The position numbers were made by a program, and so were the translations under genes. Source: Lysinibacillus irui (GTDB lineage: Bacteria > Bacillota > Bacilli > Bacillales_A > Planococcaceae). Taken from it: a stretch of DNA of 64,000 bases. The notes below the pieces were generated by a model. That model did not search any database. It saw only the letters and a program-made list of their open reading frames with translations, and was not told the origin of the DNA. Numbering within the stretch: position 1 is the stretch's first letter; the number at the start of each line of letters is the position of its first letter. The DNA is taken from positions 1,791,501-1,855,500 of the forward strand of contig NZ_CP113527.1 in the NCBI RefSeq assembly GCF_028877475.1, read 5' to 3'. Positions 1-9,050 of this stretch are shown here, piece by piece.

Positions 1-34
1 TATCTAGCAATTTCTTTTTTTATTCTAAAATAGA

Positions 35-99
35 TTGACAACCGTTTTCATTTGCATTATCTTTGTGTTAACTTATTTTTATAATTAGTTAACGCACAA
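35..99 (+). promoter_or_regulatory. bioY promoter overlapped by BirA-type operator
   Basis: A -35 box TTGACA (35-40) and a -10 box TATCTT (58-63) are separated by 17 bases. From 63 to 99 lies an inverted repeat: GTTAAC at 67-72 and again at 88-93, 15 bases apart, extended outwards by TTGT and CACAA. This geometry matches the biotin repressor BirA operators of Firmicutes. The operator begins at the end of the -10 box, so bound BirA would cover the transcription start. That it represses bioY with biotin as corepressor is inferred from the family. Confidence 0.85.
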
Positions 100-115
100 G
101 GGGAGGCTTTTTACA

Positions 116-667
116 TTGAAAAAAGGAAGTACATATCAATACGTGTTAGCGGCATTTGGTGCAGCCATTATTGCAGTTCTTGCACAGGTGACGATCCCGC
201 TACCACTCATTCCGATTACAGGACAAACATTAGCGGTTGGCATCGTGGTGACGATATTAGGGACAAGACTTGGGACATTATCTGTGCTGCTTTATATGCT
301 ATTAGGAGCAGTAGGGTTACCTGTATTTAGCGGTATGTCAGGTGGGCTGGCAATTTTAGTTGGTCCAACTGGTGGATATATCGTTGGTTTCCTTGCTACA
401 GCGATTATTATGGGCTTATACTTAGATAAATTTGGTATTTCATTCGTACAAGCAATTATTGCAAATATTATTGGGATGTGTGTAACATTGGCGTTCGGTA
501 CTGTATGGTTAAAAATTGTAGCGGACTATACATGGACAGCTGCCTTTATGGGCGGTGTTGCTCCATTTATCGTAGTAGGAATCGTTAAAGCGGTGCTTGC
601 AGCGTGGATTGGTGTTATTGTTCGCCGCCGCTTAGCAAGTGCACATTTAATTGAAGCAACAGCATAG
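116..667 (+). CDS. bioY: Biotin transporter substrate-binding subunit BioY
   Basis: Integral membrane S component of an ECF-type biotin uptake system. The 183 residues are almost entirely hydrophobic, consistent with six membrane segments. The family signatures are visible: PITGQT near residues 33-38 and a VFSG...GPTGGY stretch around 70-90. The length is normal for BioY. Start TTG at 116 is set by the AGGGGAGG site at 99-106. No EcfA/EcfT genes are nearby, so the protein either works alone or uses the shared energising module encoded elsewhere. The BirA-type operator just upstream supports the assignment. The next gene follows 18 bases after the stop and may be cotranscribed. Confidence 0.95.
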   Translation: MKKGSTYQYVLAAFGAAIIAVLAQVTIPLPLIPITGQTLAVGIVVTILGTRLGTLSVLLYMLLGAVGLPVFSGMSGGLAILVGPTGGYIVGFLATAIIMGLYLDKFGISFVQAIIANIIGMCVTLAFGTVWLKIVADYTWTAAFMGGVAPFIVVGIVKAVLAAWIGVIVRRRLASAHLIEATA

Positions 668-685
668 GACATAGGAGGAATTGTT

Positions 686-2260
686 TTGGCAACATTATGG
701 ACAGGTGGAAAGATTTACACGATGGCTCAAGTTGGTGAAACAGTGGAAGCAGTCCTTGAAGAAGATGGAAAAATTGTGGCGACAGGCTCAGTAGAGAGCT
801 TGTCGCCACTAGCTGCTTCTATCCAACATTTACAAGGCAGTGTGATGTACCCAGGCTTTGTTGATAGCCATTTACATATTATCGGTTACGGTGAAAAACT
901 AAAGCATATTGATGTCTCCATGGTGACAAGTAAGGATATGCTACTCGAGAAGCTACAAGAGCGAATGTCCCATGCTTCCGCACAGGAATGGGTCATTGCA
1001 ATTGGATTAAATGAAAACCAATTTGATGAACCCATTTTTCCGACATTAGCGGAGCTAGATGCACTAGGAGAAGCCCATTTAATTGTAAAACGTAGCTGCC
1101 ATCATTTAATTTTAGCCAATTCCAAGGCACTTGCATTTGCAGGGATTACTAGCACTACTCCATCACCAGAGGGCGGTGTCATTGACAAAGTTGATGGTCA
1201 GCTTACTGGTGTGCTAAAGGATGCGGCCTTGTATTTAATTGTTAATCATATGCCCCACATTACACCAGCTTATATTGAGGATGCTCTGGCAAAAGCGATT
1301 GTCTCACTCCAATCCTATGGTTTAGTAGGTGGTCATTCTGAGGATTTAAGCTATTACGGGCCACCAAGTCAGCCGATTCAGGCCTATCGCAAAATAGTGG
1401 AGGCACAGCAATCCTTTAAAGTGCATTTACTACAGCATCATACGGTCTTTGAAGAAGTCGTGAAAATGGATCTACTTTCTTCACCATACTTGGAGTTTGG
1501 CGCCATGAAAATTTTTATCGATGGAGCCTTTGGAGGTCGCACAGCTGCGCTACGTCAACCATATTGCGATGATCCAAGCAATGCAGGGATGCTGATTCAT
1601 TCTACGGAGCAATTAACGAAGTATGTTCAATTGGCTCGTCACTACGGACAAACTGTTGCAGTGCATGCCATCGGTGATTTAGCTATAGAGACGATTTTAG
1701 CAATCTTTGCAGCAAACCCACCACAAGAAGGTCAGCTTGATCGAGTCATTCATTGTAGTTTAGTGGATGATGACATTTTATCCAAGCTAGCTGACTTACC
1801 AGTTGCCGTTGATATGCAGCCGCAGTTTGTGCAAGGGGAATATCAAGCAGAACTGTCTAGACTCGGGACGAAACGAGCGCAGGGCTTACATCCTTTAAAG
1901 TCACTGCTTGACCGAGGGCTTATTGTAGCAGGGGGCAGTGACGCGCCGATTGAAGTACCGAATCCGTTAGTCGGAATCTATGCTGCTGTCACAAGGAGAA
2001 ATGTTGGGGAAACTCATTATGGCTATAATTCACAGGAAAAAGTCTCTCGTTTTGAGGCAGTTCGACTCTATACAGTAGGGGCTGCAGAAATTATTGGTCA
2101 GCAAAATACTAGGGGCAAAATTGCAGCGGGCTATGCAGCTGACTTTACAATTTTACAAGAGGACCTTTTTCATGTGGAGATCGAGCACCTCCCTCAAATT
2201 CAAGTAGCCTGTACGGTTGTGGATGGCAAAATTGTCTATGAAAATCGCTGTAAAGGATAA
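686..2260 (+). CDS. Metal-dependent amidohydrolase, YtcJ-like
   Basis: A 524-residue member of the amidohydrolase superfamily, YtcJ/N-substituted formamide deformylase branch. The metal-binding HxH motif is at H62/H64 (in VDSHLHI). Further metal and catalytic signatures follow: DGAFGGRTA near 280, AVHAIGD near 328 and GGSDAPIE near 410. The N- and C-terminal strands form the usual composite beta-sandwich. The substrate cannot be told from sequence. Start TTG at 686 follows AGGAGG at 673-678. It probably shares the bioY transcript, but no functional link to biotin is evident. Confidence 0.9.
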   Translation: MATLWTGGKIYTMAQVGETVEAVLEEDGKIVATGSVESLSPLAASIQHLQGSVMYPGFVDSHLHIIGYGEKLKHIDVSMVTSKDMLLEKLQERMSHASAQEWVIAIGLNENQFDEPIFPTLAELDALGEAHLIVKRSCHHLILANSKALAFAGITSTTPSPEGGVIDKVDGQLTGVLKDAALYLIVNHMPHITPAYIEDALAKAIVSLQSYGLVGGHSEDLSYYGPPSQPIQAYRKIVEAQQSFKVHLLQHHTVFEEVVKMDLLSSPYLEFGAMKIFIDGAFGGRTAALRQPYCDDPSNAGMLIHSTEQLTKYVQLARHYGQTVAVHAIGDLAIETILAIFAANPPQEGQLDRVIHCSLVDDDILSKLADLPVAVDMQPQFVQGEYQAELSRLGTKRAQGLHPLKSLLDRGLIVAGGSDAPIEVPNPLVGIYAAVTRRNVGETHYGYNSQEKVSRFEAVRLYTVGAAEIIGQQNTRGKIAAGYAADFTILQEDLFHVEIEHLPQIQVACTVVDGKIVYENRCKG

Positions 2261-2278
2261 CCTTTGCAGCGATTTTTT
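2241..2278 (+). terminator. Intrinsic terminator after the amidohydrolase gene
   Basis: A 16-bp stem (2241-2256 with 2261-2276, one wobble pair) with a four-base loop runs into six T. The left arm overlaps the end of the amidohydrolase gene. It likely ends the bioY transcript and separates it from the convergent small gene. Confidence 0.85.
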
Positions 2279-2285
2279 GATGTGG

Positions 2286-2495
2286 CTATTTTCTGTCGGC
2301 TAATTGTTTAACTTGTTGTTCTAGGTTTGCGACACGAATTGTTAAGTCCTCTACTTGCTGTTGTGTGGTTGGGGGAGGAGGCACAGGGGTAGTTGATTTC
2401 ATTTTTTTAATCATATGAATCATCACGAAAAAGATTGCGAGAAACATACATAACAGAACGATCGTACTAATGACATCGCCAAGGTTGAATTTCAT
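2286..2495 (-). CDS. Small single-pass membrane protein with coiled-coil tail
   Basis: 69 residues. One transmembrane helix spans about residues 9-28, followed by KK-rich positive residues, a proline run (PVPPPP) and a C-terminal heptad-like coil (about 44-66). An AAGGAG site precedes the ATG on the minus strand. The layout (N-terminal anchor, proline hinge, short coiled coil facing the cytoplasm) suggests a small oligomerising membrane protein. No family is recognised. Confidence 0.75.
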   Translation of the reverse strand: MKFNLGDVISTIVLLCMFLAIFFVMIHMIKKMKSTTPVPPPPTTQQQVEDLTIRVANLEQQVKQLADRK

Positions 2496-2762
2496 GTTTG
2501 CGCTCCTTTCTCTAGTGGGTATCTAGTTATATACTGGATAGCCTTCGAAAAAGTTTCAAGAAAATAGAAAAGAACGAGCCAACAAATGGGGTTTCAGATT
2601 ATTTGTTGCATGATAATCAAGAGAACAACACAATTCTTCTCCTACTTTGGCGCATAGAATACTTGAACAAATAGCTATTTTCCATGCTTTGAGTAATGGG
2701 CCATAGCAGTATGAACATACGTTAGTAGAGAGCTATTTTAACAGCATGACAGGGGTGAGTAT

Positions 2763-4532
2763 GTGCACAAGGCAGGACAAGTAATGCGACAGGCTGTCTA
2801 CAATATTTATGCTTATCGTTTAGATTATGTACAGGTTTTCGCATTGATTAGAATCTTTCAATTTTTATTGATAATCCCTGTTACCTCTATCGTCTTTAAG
2901 CTCACGCTACGAGTAACGGGATTTACACATATTACAGAGCAAAATTGGCAAAGTTTTGTGGCGCATCCCTTTGTCATCATGATGATTTGTCTATTAATGT
3001 TACTGTTTTTATTATTTGTCTATTATGAAATGGGCTTATTGTTCTTAATGGCTTTTCATCAGCAAAGAGGAATGCGCTATCGATTTTTTCCTTTATGGCA
3101 GCAGTTGAATCGTAAGGTTGTTTATTTTTTTAGTGTCCAAATCTTATTTTTAATCGTCTATCTTGCCCTATTATTGCCACTCGCTTCTTTTATGCTACCA
3201 CTCACCTTAACCCAATCCATCTCACTTCCACATTTTTTAACCGAAGAAATAATGAGTACTCGAGCAGGTAGACTAGCATATGCTGCAGTGGCAAGCATTT
3301 TAGTAATGATCGGTATCCGAAGTATTTTGACCTTACCTATTTTTACAATCCAACCGAACATCTCCATTTTACGCTCATTCAAGCAAAGCTGGCGATTTTC
3401 GAAGCGAGGTTTATTTGAATTGTTAGTGTTACTGGCAATGCTTTTAACAGGTCATTTGCTAATGATGCTAGGGATAACGGTCATTAGTACGTTTCCACTT
3501 TATATTATAGAACGGTTAATGCCAAGTGCTGCACTCGTTACTGCCGGGTTGACACTCGCTTTTCTAGAAATGGTCTTTGTGGTGCTTTTTAGTTTATTAC
3601 AGGCCATGTTTTCACAAGTCATGGTTGCCATCACCTATAATACGTCTGTGCTAGGCAAATTTAACGTTGCTTCATATAGGAAGCGACGCTATAAACCATT
3701 GCTATTCATTAGTTTCATCGTGTTTATCGTATTAAGTATGATGAACATGAATTCTTTAGAGAAAAGTGTTTATGCGCCTGATACCAAAATTATTGCCCAT
3801 CGAGGCTATGTAGCAGGCAATGTAGAAAATACGATTAGTGGGTTGGTGAGCGCAGCCAATGCAGGGGCTGATTTGATAGAAATCGATATTCAGCAAACCG
3901 TCGATGGTGAATTTGTCGTTTTTCATGATCGAACTTTACGACGATTAGCTGGTAAAAACGGCGTGATAGCGAATATGACCTTGAATGAACTAAAATCGTT
4001 AACCATTCATCAAAATGGCTTTAGCGATAAAATTTCCTCGCTAGATGATTGTATCGAAATTGCCAAAGCTTTAGATGTGTCGCTATTAATTGAATTAAAG
4101 GTCCATGGCAAAGAAACAGAAGATGTTCTTCCTAAATTGGTAGAAAAGCTTCGAAACTATAAGGTGCTTGATTCCTACTATGTGCAATCTGCGGATGGGC
4201 AGAAAATGACGCAATTAAAAAAAATAGTACCCAATCTACGTGTCGGCATTGTCTATGCCCTCAATATCGGACCGATGGAAGAAAATGTTGATTTCATCGC
4301 ATTAGAGGAATCCTGGGTAACCGAGCAGCTCATCGAGGAGTTAAAGCAGCATCCAACCGATTTATTTGTCTGGACCCTCAATGACGATCGTTCACTACAA
4401 ACCTTTATCGAGAAAAATGTCAGTGGCGTCATCACCGACCACCCCGACGTCGCCCGCGAGCTAAGAACACAGCAAAGCGAACATCAATACTTCCTCCAAC
4501 GAGTCCTCAATCGCCTCCGCTTTATCTTTTAA
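2763..4532 (+). CDS. Membrane-anchored glycerophosphodiester phosphodiesterase
   Basis: 589 residues in two parts. Residues 1-335 form a multi-pass membrane domain of the GPDPase_memb type. From about 343 a GDPD catalytic domain begins, with HRG (IIAHRGY), the ENT motif, EIDIQ and HD (VFHDRTL), which supply the metal ligands and catalytic histidines. It hydrolyses glycerophosphodiesters to glycerol-3-phosphate and an alcohol, and may act on lipids or teichoic acid at the membrane surface. Start GTG at 2763 is preceded by AGGGGTGAG. Repeat array A starts seven bases after its stop. Confidence 0.93.
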   Translation: MHKAGQVMRQAVYNIYAYRLDYVQVFALIRIFQFLLIIPVTSIVFKLTLRVTGFTHITEQNWQSFVAHPFVIMMICLLMLLFLLFVYYEMGLLFLMAFHQQRGMRYRFFPLWQQLNRKVVYFFSVQILFLIVYLALLLPLASFMLPLTLTQSISLPHFLTEEIMSTRAGRLAYAAVASILVMIGIRSILTLPIFTIQPNISILRSFKQSWRFSKRGLFELLVLLAMLLTGHLLMMLGITVISTFPLYIIERLMPSAALVTAGLTLAFLEMVFVVLFSLLQAMFSQVMVAITYNTSVLGKFNVASYRKRRYKPLLFISFIVFIVLSMMNMNSLEKSVYAPDTKIIAHRGYVAGNVENTISGLVSAANAGADLIEIDIQQTVDGEFVVFHDRTLRRLAGKNGVIANMTLNELKSLTIHQNGFSDKISSLDDCIEIAKALDVSLLIELKVHGKETEDVLPKLVEKLRNYKVLDSYYVQSADGQKMTQLKKIVPNLRVGIVYALNIGPMEENVDFIALEESWVTEQLIEELKQHPTDLFVWTLNDDRSLQTFIEKNVSGVITDHPDVARELRTQQSEHQYFLQRVLNRLRFIF

Positions 4533-4539
4533 GCGGGGC

Positions 4540-5192
4540 GAATACCCGCGAAGTGTAGGTGAATCCCTGTGAGCGAAGGTGAATACCCGCGGAAGAGGAG
4601 CGAATACTCGCGAAGCAGAGGTGAATACCCGCGGAAGGGAAGCGAATACCCGCGGAAGGGAAGTGGATACCCGCGAAGCAGAGGCGAATACCCGCGGAAG
4701 GGAAGTGAATACCCGCGGAACGAAGTGAATCCCTGTGAGCGAAGGCGAATACCCGCGGAGCAGAAGCTAATACCTGTTAGCGAAGGTGAATCCCAGCGGA
4801 GCAGAGGCGAATACCTGCGAAGCAGAGGTGAATACCCGCGAAGCAGAAGCGAATACCCACGGAAGGGAAGTGGATACCCGCGAAGCAGAGGCGAATACCT
4901 GCGAAGCAGAGGTGAATACCCGCGGAAGGGAAGCGAATACCCGCGGAACGAAGTGAATCCCTGTGAGCGAAGGCGAATAGCCACGGAAGGAATGTGAATC
5001 CCTGTAGCGAAGGTGAATACCCGCGGAAGGGAAGCGAATACCCGCGAAGCAGAGGCGAATACCCGCGAAGCAGAGGTGAATACCCCGAAGCAGAGGTGAA
5101 TACCCGCGGAGCAGAAGTGAATACCCGCGGAAGAGAAGCGAATACCCGCGAAGCAGAGGCGAATACCCGCGAAGCAGAGGTGAATACCCGCG
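4540..5192 (+). repeat. Tandem repeat array A, 21-bp unit
   Basis: About 31 head-to-tail copies of a 21-bp unit with the core GAATACCCGCGG followed by a purine-rich part (AAGGGAAG, AAGCAGAGG and similar). Some copies carry the variant GAATCCCTGTGAGCG. The unit is much richer in GC (about 60% by count of the consensus) than the flanks. No unit contains a stop codon in most frames, so long overlapping reading frames appear on both strands. These have no ribosome binding sites and are not called as genes. The same family recurs as array F 50 kb away. It begins directly after the GDPD gene. Confidence 0.95.
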
Positions 5193-5323
5193 AAAAAGAA
5201 CCCAAAAACAAGAAGGCATCTCTGAAAATATTAGACTTCATAAAAATTTTGGCCAAATTGTAACCTTTTTCATGGAAACACGACTACTTTTATGAATCGT
5301 GATATGAAGGAGATGCTTTTTGT

Positions 5324-6274
5324 ATGAAAATGACGAAAGTCGTACCATTTGCTATGTCAGCATTATTATTAGGGGGCGCGTTTGGAGCTCCAACTGCATC
5401 AGCGAGCGAAGTGGAGGCAGTTGTAACGAACACGGACAATTCGGAGCAACAAGTACAGCCGGTCTTTATTAAAGTGACAGGGACAATTGACAAAGTAGAA
5501 GTACGTGAAAATGGCACTTACTATACAGTGATTGATGGTGACAATACGAATATTATGATCGCCAATAAGGATTCACTTGTTTTCGATAATACGGGGAAAG
5601 AAGTGAAGCTACAAAAGGGGGATAAAGTGTCAGCGTATTCTTATGCGAAAAAGCCTATGCTAGCTATTTATCCGCCGCAATACAACCCGGAAGTAATTAT
5701 TGTCGAAACAGAAGAAATGGGTAGCGTGGAAGTTGATTTCTTTAACAAAGATTTAGTTGATACTGAAAACAACTTAAAATTAAATGTTGGGGAAGACATG
5801 AAACTAGTGAGTGCTTCCGGTAGAGATGTGAAAATGGATGATTTAAAAGAGCAGCATTTAGTAGTATTCTACACGATTGCCACTATGAGCATTCCTGCTC
5901 AAACACCACCTTCAAAAGTGATCGTGTTAGACACAATCGAGAAAGAAGAGCCAGTGGAAGTGGACCCAAAGCCAACACCGGAACCAGCACCAAATAAATC
6001 AGCTGTTGAAGACATAATCAATAAGGACTTTTATGAAGTAGAAGGAACAAAAATGGTACCTCTACGATTAATTGCAGAAGAACTTGGCTTTAAAGTAGAA
6101 GTAACATCAAAAGGTGCCATCATTTCTAAAGGCGCACTATCTTATACAATTACTCGAGGGCAAAAAGAATATGGCTACAATAAAGCGCTTCGCCAATTTA
6201 AAGTAGCCCCAGCTCTATTAGAATCAGGCAAAACATATGTACCTGTTGAGTTCGTAGAAGAATTAATGAAATAA
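5324..6274 (+). CDS. Secreted protein with copper amine oxidase N-like stalk domain
   Basis: 316 residues. A Sec signal peptide (1-27, ending ASAS) is followed by an extracellular region with a beta-rich domain (about 45-200), a proline-rich linker (PKPTPEPAP) and a C-terminal domain from about 240. That last domain carries the pattern MVPLRLIAEELGFKVE...YVPVEFVEEL, typical of the Cu_amine_oxidN1 stalk domain common in exported Bacillales proteins. No enzymatic motif is visible. AAGGAG precedes the ATG. It is monocistronic, with two terminators downstream. It probably acts in the cell envelope; the function is unknown. Confidence 0.9.
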   Translation: MKMTKVVPFAMSALLLGGAFGAPTASASEVEAVVTNTDNSEQQVQPVFIKVTGTIDKVEVRENGTYYTVIDGDNTNIMIANKDSLVFDNTGKEVKLQKGDKVSAYSYAKKPMLAIYPPQYNPEVIIVETEEMGSVEVDFFNKDLVDTENNLKLNVGEDMKLVSASGRDVKMDDLKEQHLVVFYTIATMSIPAQTPPSKVIVLDTIEKEEPVEVDPKPTPEPAPNKSAVEDIINKDFYEVEGTKMVPLRLIAEELGFKVEVTSKGAIISKGALSYTITRGQKEYGYNKALRQFKVAPALLESGKTYVPVEFVEELMK

Positions 6275-6283
6275 GCACATCAT

Positions 6284-6319
6284 CCCCCCTTTGTGGTTTT
6301 TACCATGAAGGGGGTTTTT
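6284..6319 (+). terminator. Intrinsic terminator
   Basis: CCCCCTT and AAGGGGG arms around a 16-base loop, followed by TTTTTG, ten bases after the stalk-domain gene. Confidence 0.8.
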
Positions 6320-6341
6320 GTGAGTGTATTAGATGTAGTTA

Positions 6342-6376
6342 CACCTCAACATTTTATCTTGTTGAGGTGCTTTTTT
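6342..6376 (+). terminator. Second intrinsic terminator in tandem
   Basis: CACCTCAAC (6342-6350) pairs with GTTGAGGTG (6361-6369) and is followed by CTTTTTT. It is a back-up to the terminator 25 bases upstream and isolates the next gene. Confidence 0.85.
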
Positions 6377-6451
6377 ATCAAAACTTTCTTTTAATGGAAG
6401 TTATTTTTCTGTACAATAAATAAGTTAATATGGAAGCAAAAGGAGAATTCT

Positions 6452-6988
6452 ATGAAACAAGCATTGATCATTATCGATATACAAGAAGCTTTCTTTTTAG
6501 AAGGACAACCACATCTTTGGAATAATGAAGTCCTTATCAAACATATCAATACACTGATTACATGGGCACGTCATAACGCTGTACCTATAATTTTTATACA
6601 GCACACGGATGCCAATAAAGACGATGATTTCGCCTTCGGTCAGCCAGGATGGGAGCTGTATCATGGACTTTCTAGACAAGCAGAGGATAAAGTGATTCAA
6701 AAAACAACGTGGGATGCTTTTTATCAAACTGAGCTCGGCACCTATTTACAGCAACAGTCCATTGAGCAATTGATTTTTGCTGGTGCTCAAACAGAGTTCT
6801 GTCTTGATACAACGATCCGCAGTGCATTTAGTCATGGCTATCATCGTAATCTTTTAATAGCGGATGCCCATAGCACTTTAGACGGTTCGGTATTAACAGC
6901 ACCACAAATCATCCAGCATCATGAATCCATTTGGCATCATCGCTTTGTAGAAATTCAGCCGATTATCGAGTTCCAAAATGTTGATTGA
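6452..6988 (+). CDS. Isochorismatase-family cysteine hydrolase
   Basis: 178 residues, normal for the family. The catalytic triad is visible: Asp9 (IIDIQEAF), a lysine in the VIQKTTWDAF segment and the cysteine in AGAQTEFCLDTT, which is preceded by the cis-peptide region. Members hydrolyse nicotinamide, ureidoacrylate or similar amides, and the substrate is not decided here. AAAAGGAG precedes the ATG. The stop overlaps the start of the next gene (TGATG), so the two were translationally coupled. Confidence 0.92.
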   Translation: MKQALIIIDIQEAFFLEGQPHLWNNEVLIKHINTLITWARHNAVPIIFIQHTDANKDDDFAFGQPGWELYHGLSRQAEDKVIQKTTWDAFYQTELGTYLQQQSIEQLIFAGAQTEFCLDTTIRSAFSHGYHRNLLIADAHSTLDGSVLTAPQIIQHHESIWHHRFVEIQPIIEFQNVD

Positions 6989-7522
6989 TGACAAGGAGTT
7001 TCATAGAAAAGAGTTGTCCTATACTATCCGCAGTGCTCGATTTAAAGGATGCACAAGCCTTATCTGAGCTACGCTGGCAATTAGACGGTGAAACAGAAAA
7101 TTTTGACCGAGAACAAGATGAGGTGTTTATCGATCAGGCTGGCTTTGAGCGGCTCATTAAAGAGGATACAGAAAGTCCCAAAAATCTATGCTTAGTAGCG
7201 ATCGTTGGTAACCGAATTGTAGGGTTCTCCAGATGTCAGGGCTCTAGTCTAAAGAGACTTGCTCATAAAGTAACATTTGGGGTAGGAGTCAGTAAGGTAT
7301 TTTGGGGCTATGGCATTGGAAAAGCTGCTTCAAGTATCCTTTGATTGGGCAGATGCCAATGGAATAAAGAAGATGGCACCTGAGGTGTTAGAAACAAATA
7401 ACAAAGCCATTCAGCTCTATCAACAAGTAGGCTTTTCAGTGGAAGGTATTTTGAAAAATGAGAAGTGTCTTGCAGATGATCAGTACTATCACACGATCAT
7501 GATGGGAAGATGGCAACTGTAA
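6988..7522 (+). pseudogene. GNAT acetyltransferase interrupted by a frameshift
   Basis: Two frames together make one GNAT protein. The first (to the stop at 7344) covers the N-terminal half through VAIVGNRIVGF and ends in the acetyl-CoA loop GYGIGK. The second frame resumes with KLLQVSFDWA and covers the C-terminal half (APEVLETNNKAIQLYQQVGF), ending at 7522. The total is one base too long: removing one A from the AAAA run near 7321-7324 restores GYGIGKLLQVSFDWA. Either a recent inactivation or a sequencing error. It is coupled to the isochorismatase gene upstream. Confidence 0.85.
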
Positions 7523-7539
7523 CGAAGAAGGAAACATGT

Positions 7540-8421
7540 ATGACGAATTTTATGTATATTTTTTGTTTAATTGTTTGGGGACTGAATTTTATTGCAGTCA
7601 AAATTCAAGGAACGCCAGTCAGTTTAGAATTATCTTTAACGTATCGTTTAGTGATAACAGCACTGTTATTTTTAATGCTTGCTTGGTTCATGAAACCACA
7701 GGGTAAGCCACAACAGCAAGATATCCCTTATATCATCGTTTTTGGTGTTTGTAATTTTGCATTTAGTTATTTAGCACTTTACTATGCTACAATGTGGAGC
7801 TCAGCTGCAATTGTAACGTTAATATTTTCATTAAAAGTCATCTTAACGCCCATTGCCCTACGGATTTTTCTGAAAGAACCATTACATCGACGTGTTTTAA
7901 TTGGTGGTATTTTAGGGGTCATGGGTGTTGGGGTTTTAATCTATCCAACTCTACATAGTTTTTCAGGCTTGGCAGATTTAAAAGGTGTCCTGATTGCTTT
8001 ATTAGGTACGGTACTGACAGCTATTGGGGATGCTAGCTCTGCAAGAAATGCTAAGCAGCATATAAACCCTATTTACGCCAATGCCATTGGTTTCGCTGTT
8101 GGAAGTGCCGTGATGTGTGGCATTGTCTGGATGCAGGGACAAACCATCATGATACCAACATCCATCACCTATTTATCGGCTCTACTGTATTTAACCATCA
8201 TCGCATCCTTTCTGGCCTGGTTATTTTATTTAAAACTGGTGGAAAGAATTGGCGGGGCAAAGAGTGGCTATATGGTTGCTTTATTTCCCGTGATTGGCGG
8301 TATTGCCTCTGTGGTCATTGGGGAATCAACGGTTAGTATGTATTTAGTGATTGGCTGTCTCTCTAGCTGTATCGGTGCTGCGATTGCCTTAGGTTTTAAA
8401 TTAAAACCAATCTTACGATGA
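7540..8421 (+). CDS. EamA/DMT-family transporter
   Basis: 293 residues with about ten hydrophobic helices in two EamA repeats (WGLNFIAVK near the N-terminus; the second half starts at about residue 145). It is a drug/metabolite transporter, probably exporting amino acids or toxic small molecules across the cytoplasmic membrane. The start is ATG 7540 rather than the in-frame ATG at 7510, because AAGGA sits seven bases before it and the upstream codons lie inside the acetyltransferase. It probably shares a transcript with the two genes upstream. Confidence 0.9.
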   Translation: MTNFMYIFCLIVWGLNFIAVKIQGTPVSLELSLTYRLVITALLFLMLAWFMKPQGKPQQQDIPYIIVFGVCNFAFSYLALYYATMWSSAAIVTLIFSLKVILTPIALRIFLKEPLHRRVLIGGILGVMGVGVLIYPTLHSFSGLADLKGVLIALLGTVLTAIGDASSARNAKQHINPIYANAIGFAVGSAVMCGIVWMQGQTIMIPTSITYLSALLYLTIIASFLAWLFYLKLVERIGGAKSGYMVALFPVIGGIASVVIGESTVSMYLVIGCLSSCIGAAIALGFKLKPILR

Positions 8422-8481
8422 ACGAAAACCCATCATCTTTCATAAACTAGATAAGAACGTGTGAAAAGGGTGAGGGACAAT

Positions 8482-8589
8482 ATGTCATTCGTTCAATCGA
8501 GTGCATTAGCAAGAAACAGAGAAAAAGATGAGGACCATTGGGACATTGATCGTTGGGAAAATGATGGTGGAAGAAGTCTAGAGGCATAA
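8482..8589 (+). CDS. Small acidic protein, 35 residues
   Basis: An open frame from ATG 8482 with GGGTGAGGGA just upstream and a terminator at its stop. The product is polar and charged (it begins MSFVQSSALARN and contains EKDEDHWDIDRW). No family is recognised. The good ribosome binding site and an immediately following terminator support a real gene. The opposite-strand frame here has neither. Confidence 0.5.
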   Translation: MSFVQSSALARNREKDEDHWDIDRWENDGGRSLEA

Positions 8590-8613
8590 GGGAGGCAAAA
8601 ATTTGTCTCCCTT
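8588..8613 (+). terminator. Hairpin terminator after small gene
   Basis: AAGGGAG (8588-8594) pairs with CTCCCTT (8607-8613). The following tract is only CAAAAAT, so termination on the plus strand is weakly supported. Confidence 0.5.
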
Positions 8614-8693
8614 CAAAAATAATGAAACCTTTTTTTATGTTGGTCGTATGATAAATAGACAAGTTTTATTTAAAAAAGGGAGAAATGATTTTT

Positions 8694-9002
8694 TGAACTA
8701 TTGAACAAAACGATTACTATTCATTATTTACTTGATTGTTATTGCGGACGCGTATTACACAACACTCTATATTGAACCAAAAAATCCGCCGCAATACCAA
8801 ACGATTAAAGCATCAGCCATTACAGTGGACCAACTGCGGTAGCAAGCCTTATAAAAGGAAGCGGACAACCCGTCGCTTGAAGCCCCGTTCCATTCCGCAT
8901 TTTTTGCTGAAGGTGTTCAATGAACTGGTGAAGCCAGCAAGTGAAGTAGACATTTCATTACATATGCGTCTCTTTTTACGCTATCAACAGCTACGTTGCT
9001 GA
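8694..9002 (+). pseudogene. Decayed gene for a small membrane-anchored protein
   Basis: No single frame is intact, but protein-like stretches alternate between frames. In the frame of TTG 8694, after an early TGA, comes a hydrophobic stretch (RLLFIIYLIVIADAYY) followed by TTLYIEPKNPPQYQT and, after two more stops, EADNPSLEAPFHSAFFAEG. The last part (ELVKPASEVDISLHMRLF) is in another frame that ends at 9002. A GGGAG site precedes the region and a strong terminator follows. It was probably a short exported or anchored protein. The family is unknown. Confidence 0.4.
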
Positions 9003-9030
9003 CGCCCTGTACATTTACAGGGTGTTTTTT
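9003..9030 (+). terminator. Intrinsic terminator
   Basis: CGCCCTGT (9003-9010) pairs with ACAGGGTG (9017-9024) and is followed by seven T. It begins one base after the decayed reading frame ends. Confidence 0.85.
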
Positions 9031-9050
9031 TATTTAGGAGGATCAAGAAA

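Noticed and set aside
4529..5256. Long overlapping reading frames on both strands (up to 159 codons)
   Set aside because: They lie entirely in the 21-bp array, have repeated heptapeptides, lack ribosome binding sites and exist in several frames at once.
8447..8662. 71-codon frame on the minus strand
   Set aside because: No ribosome binding site; it is the shadow of the small plus-strand gene and its terminator.
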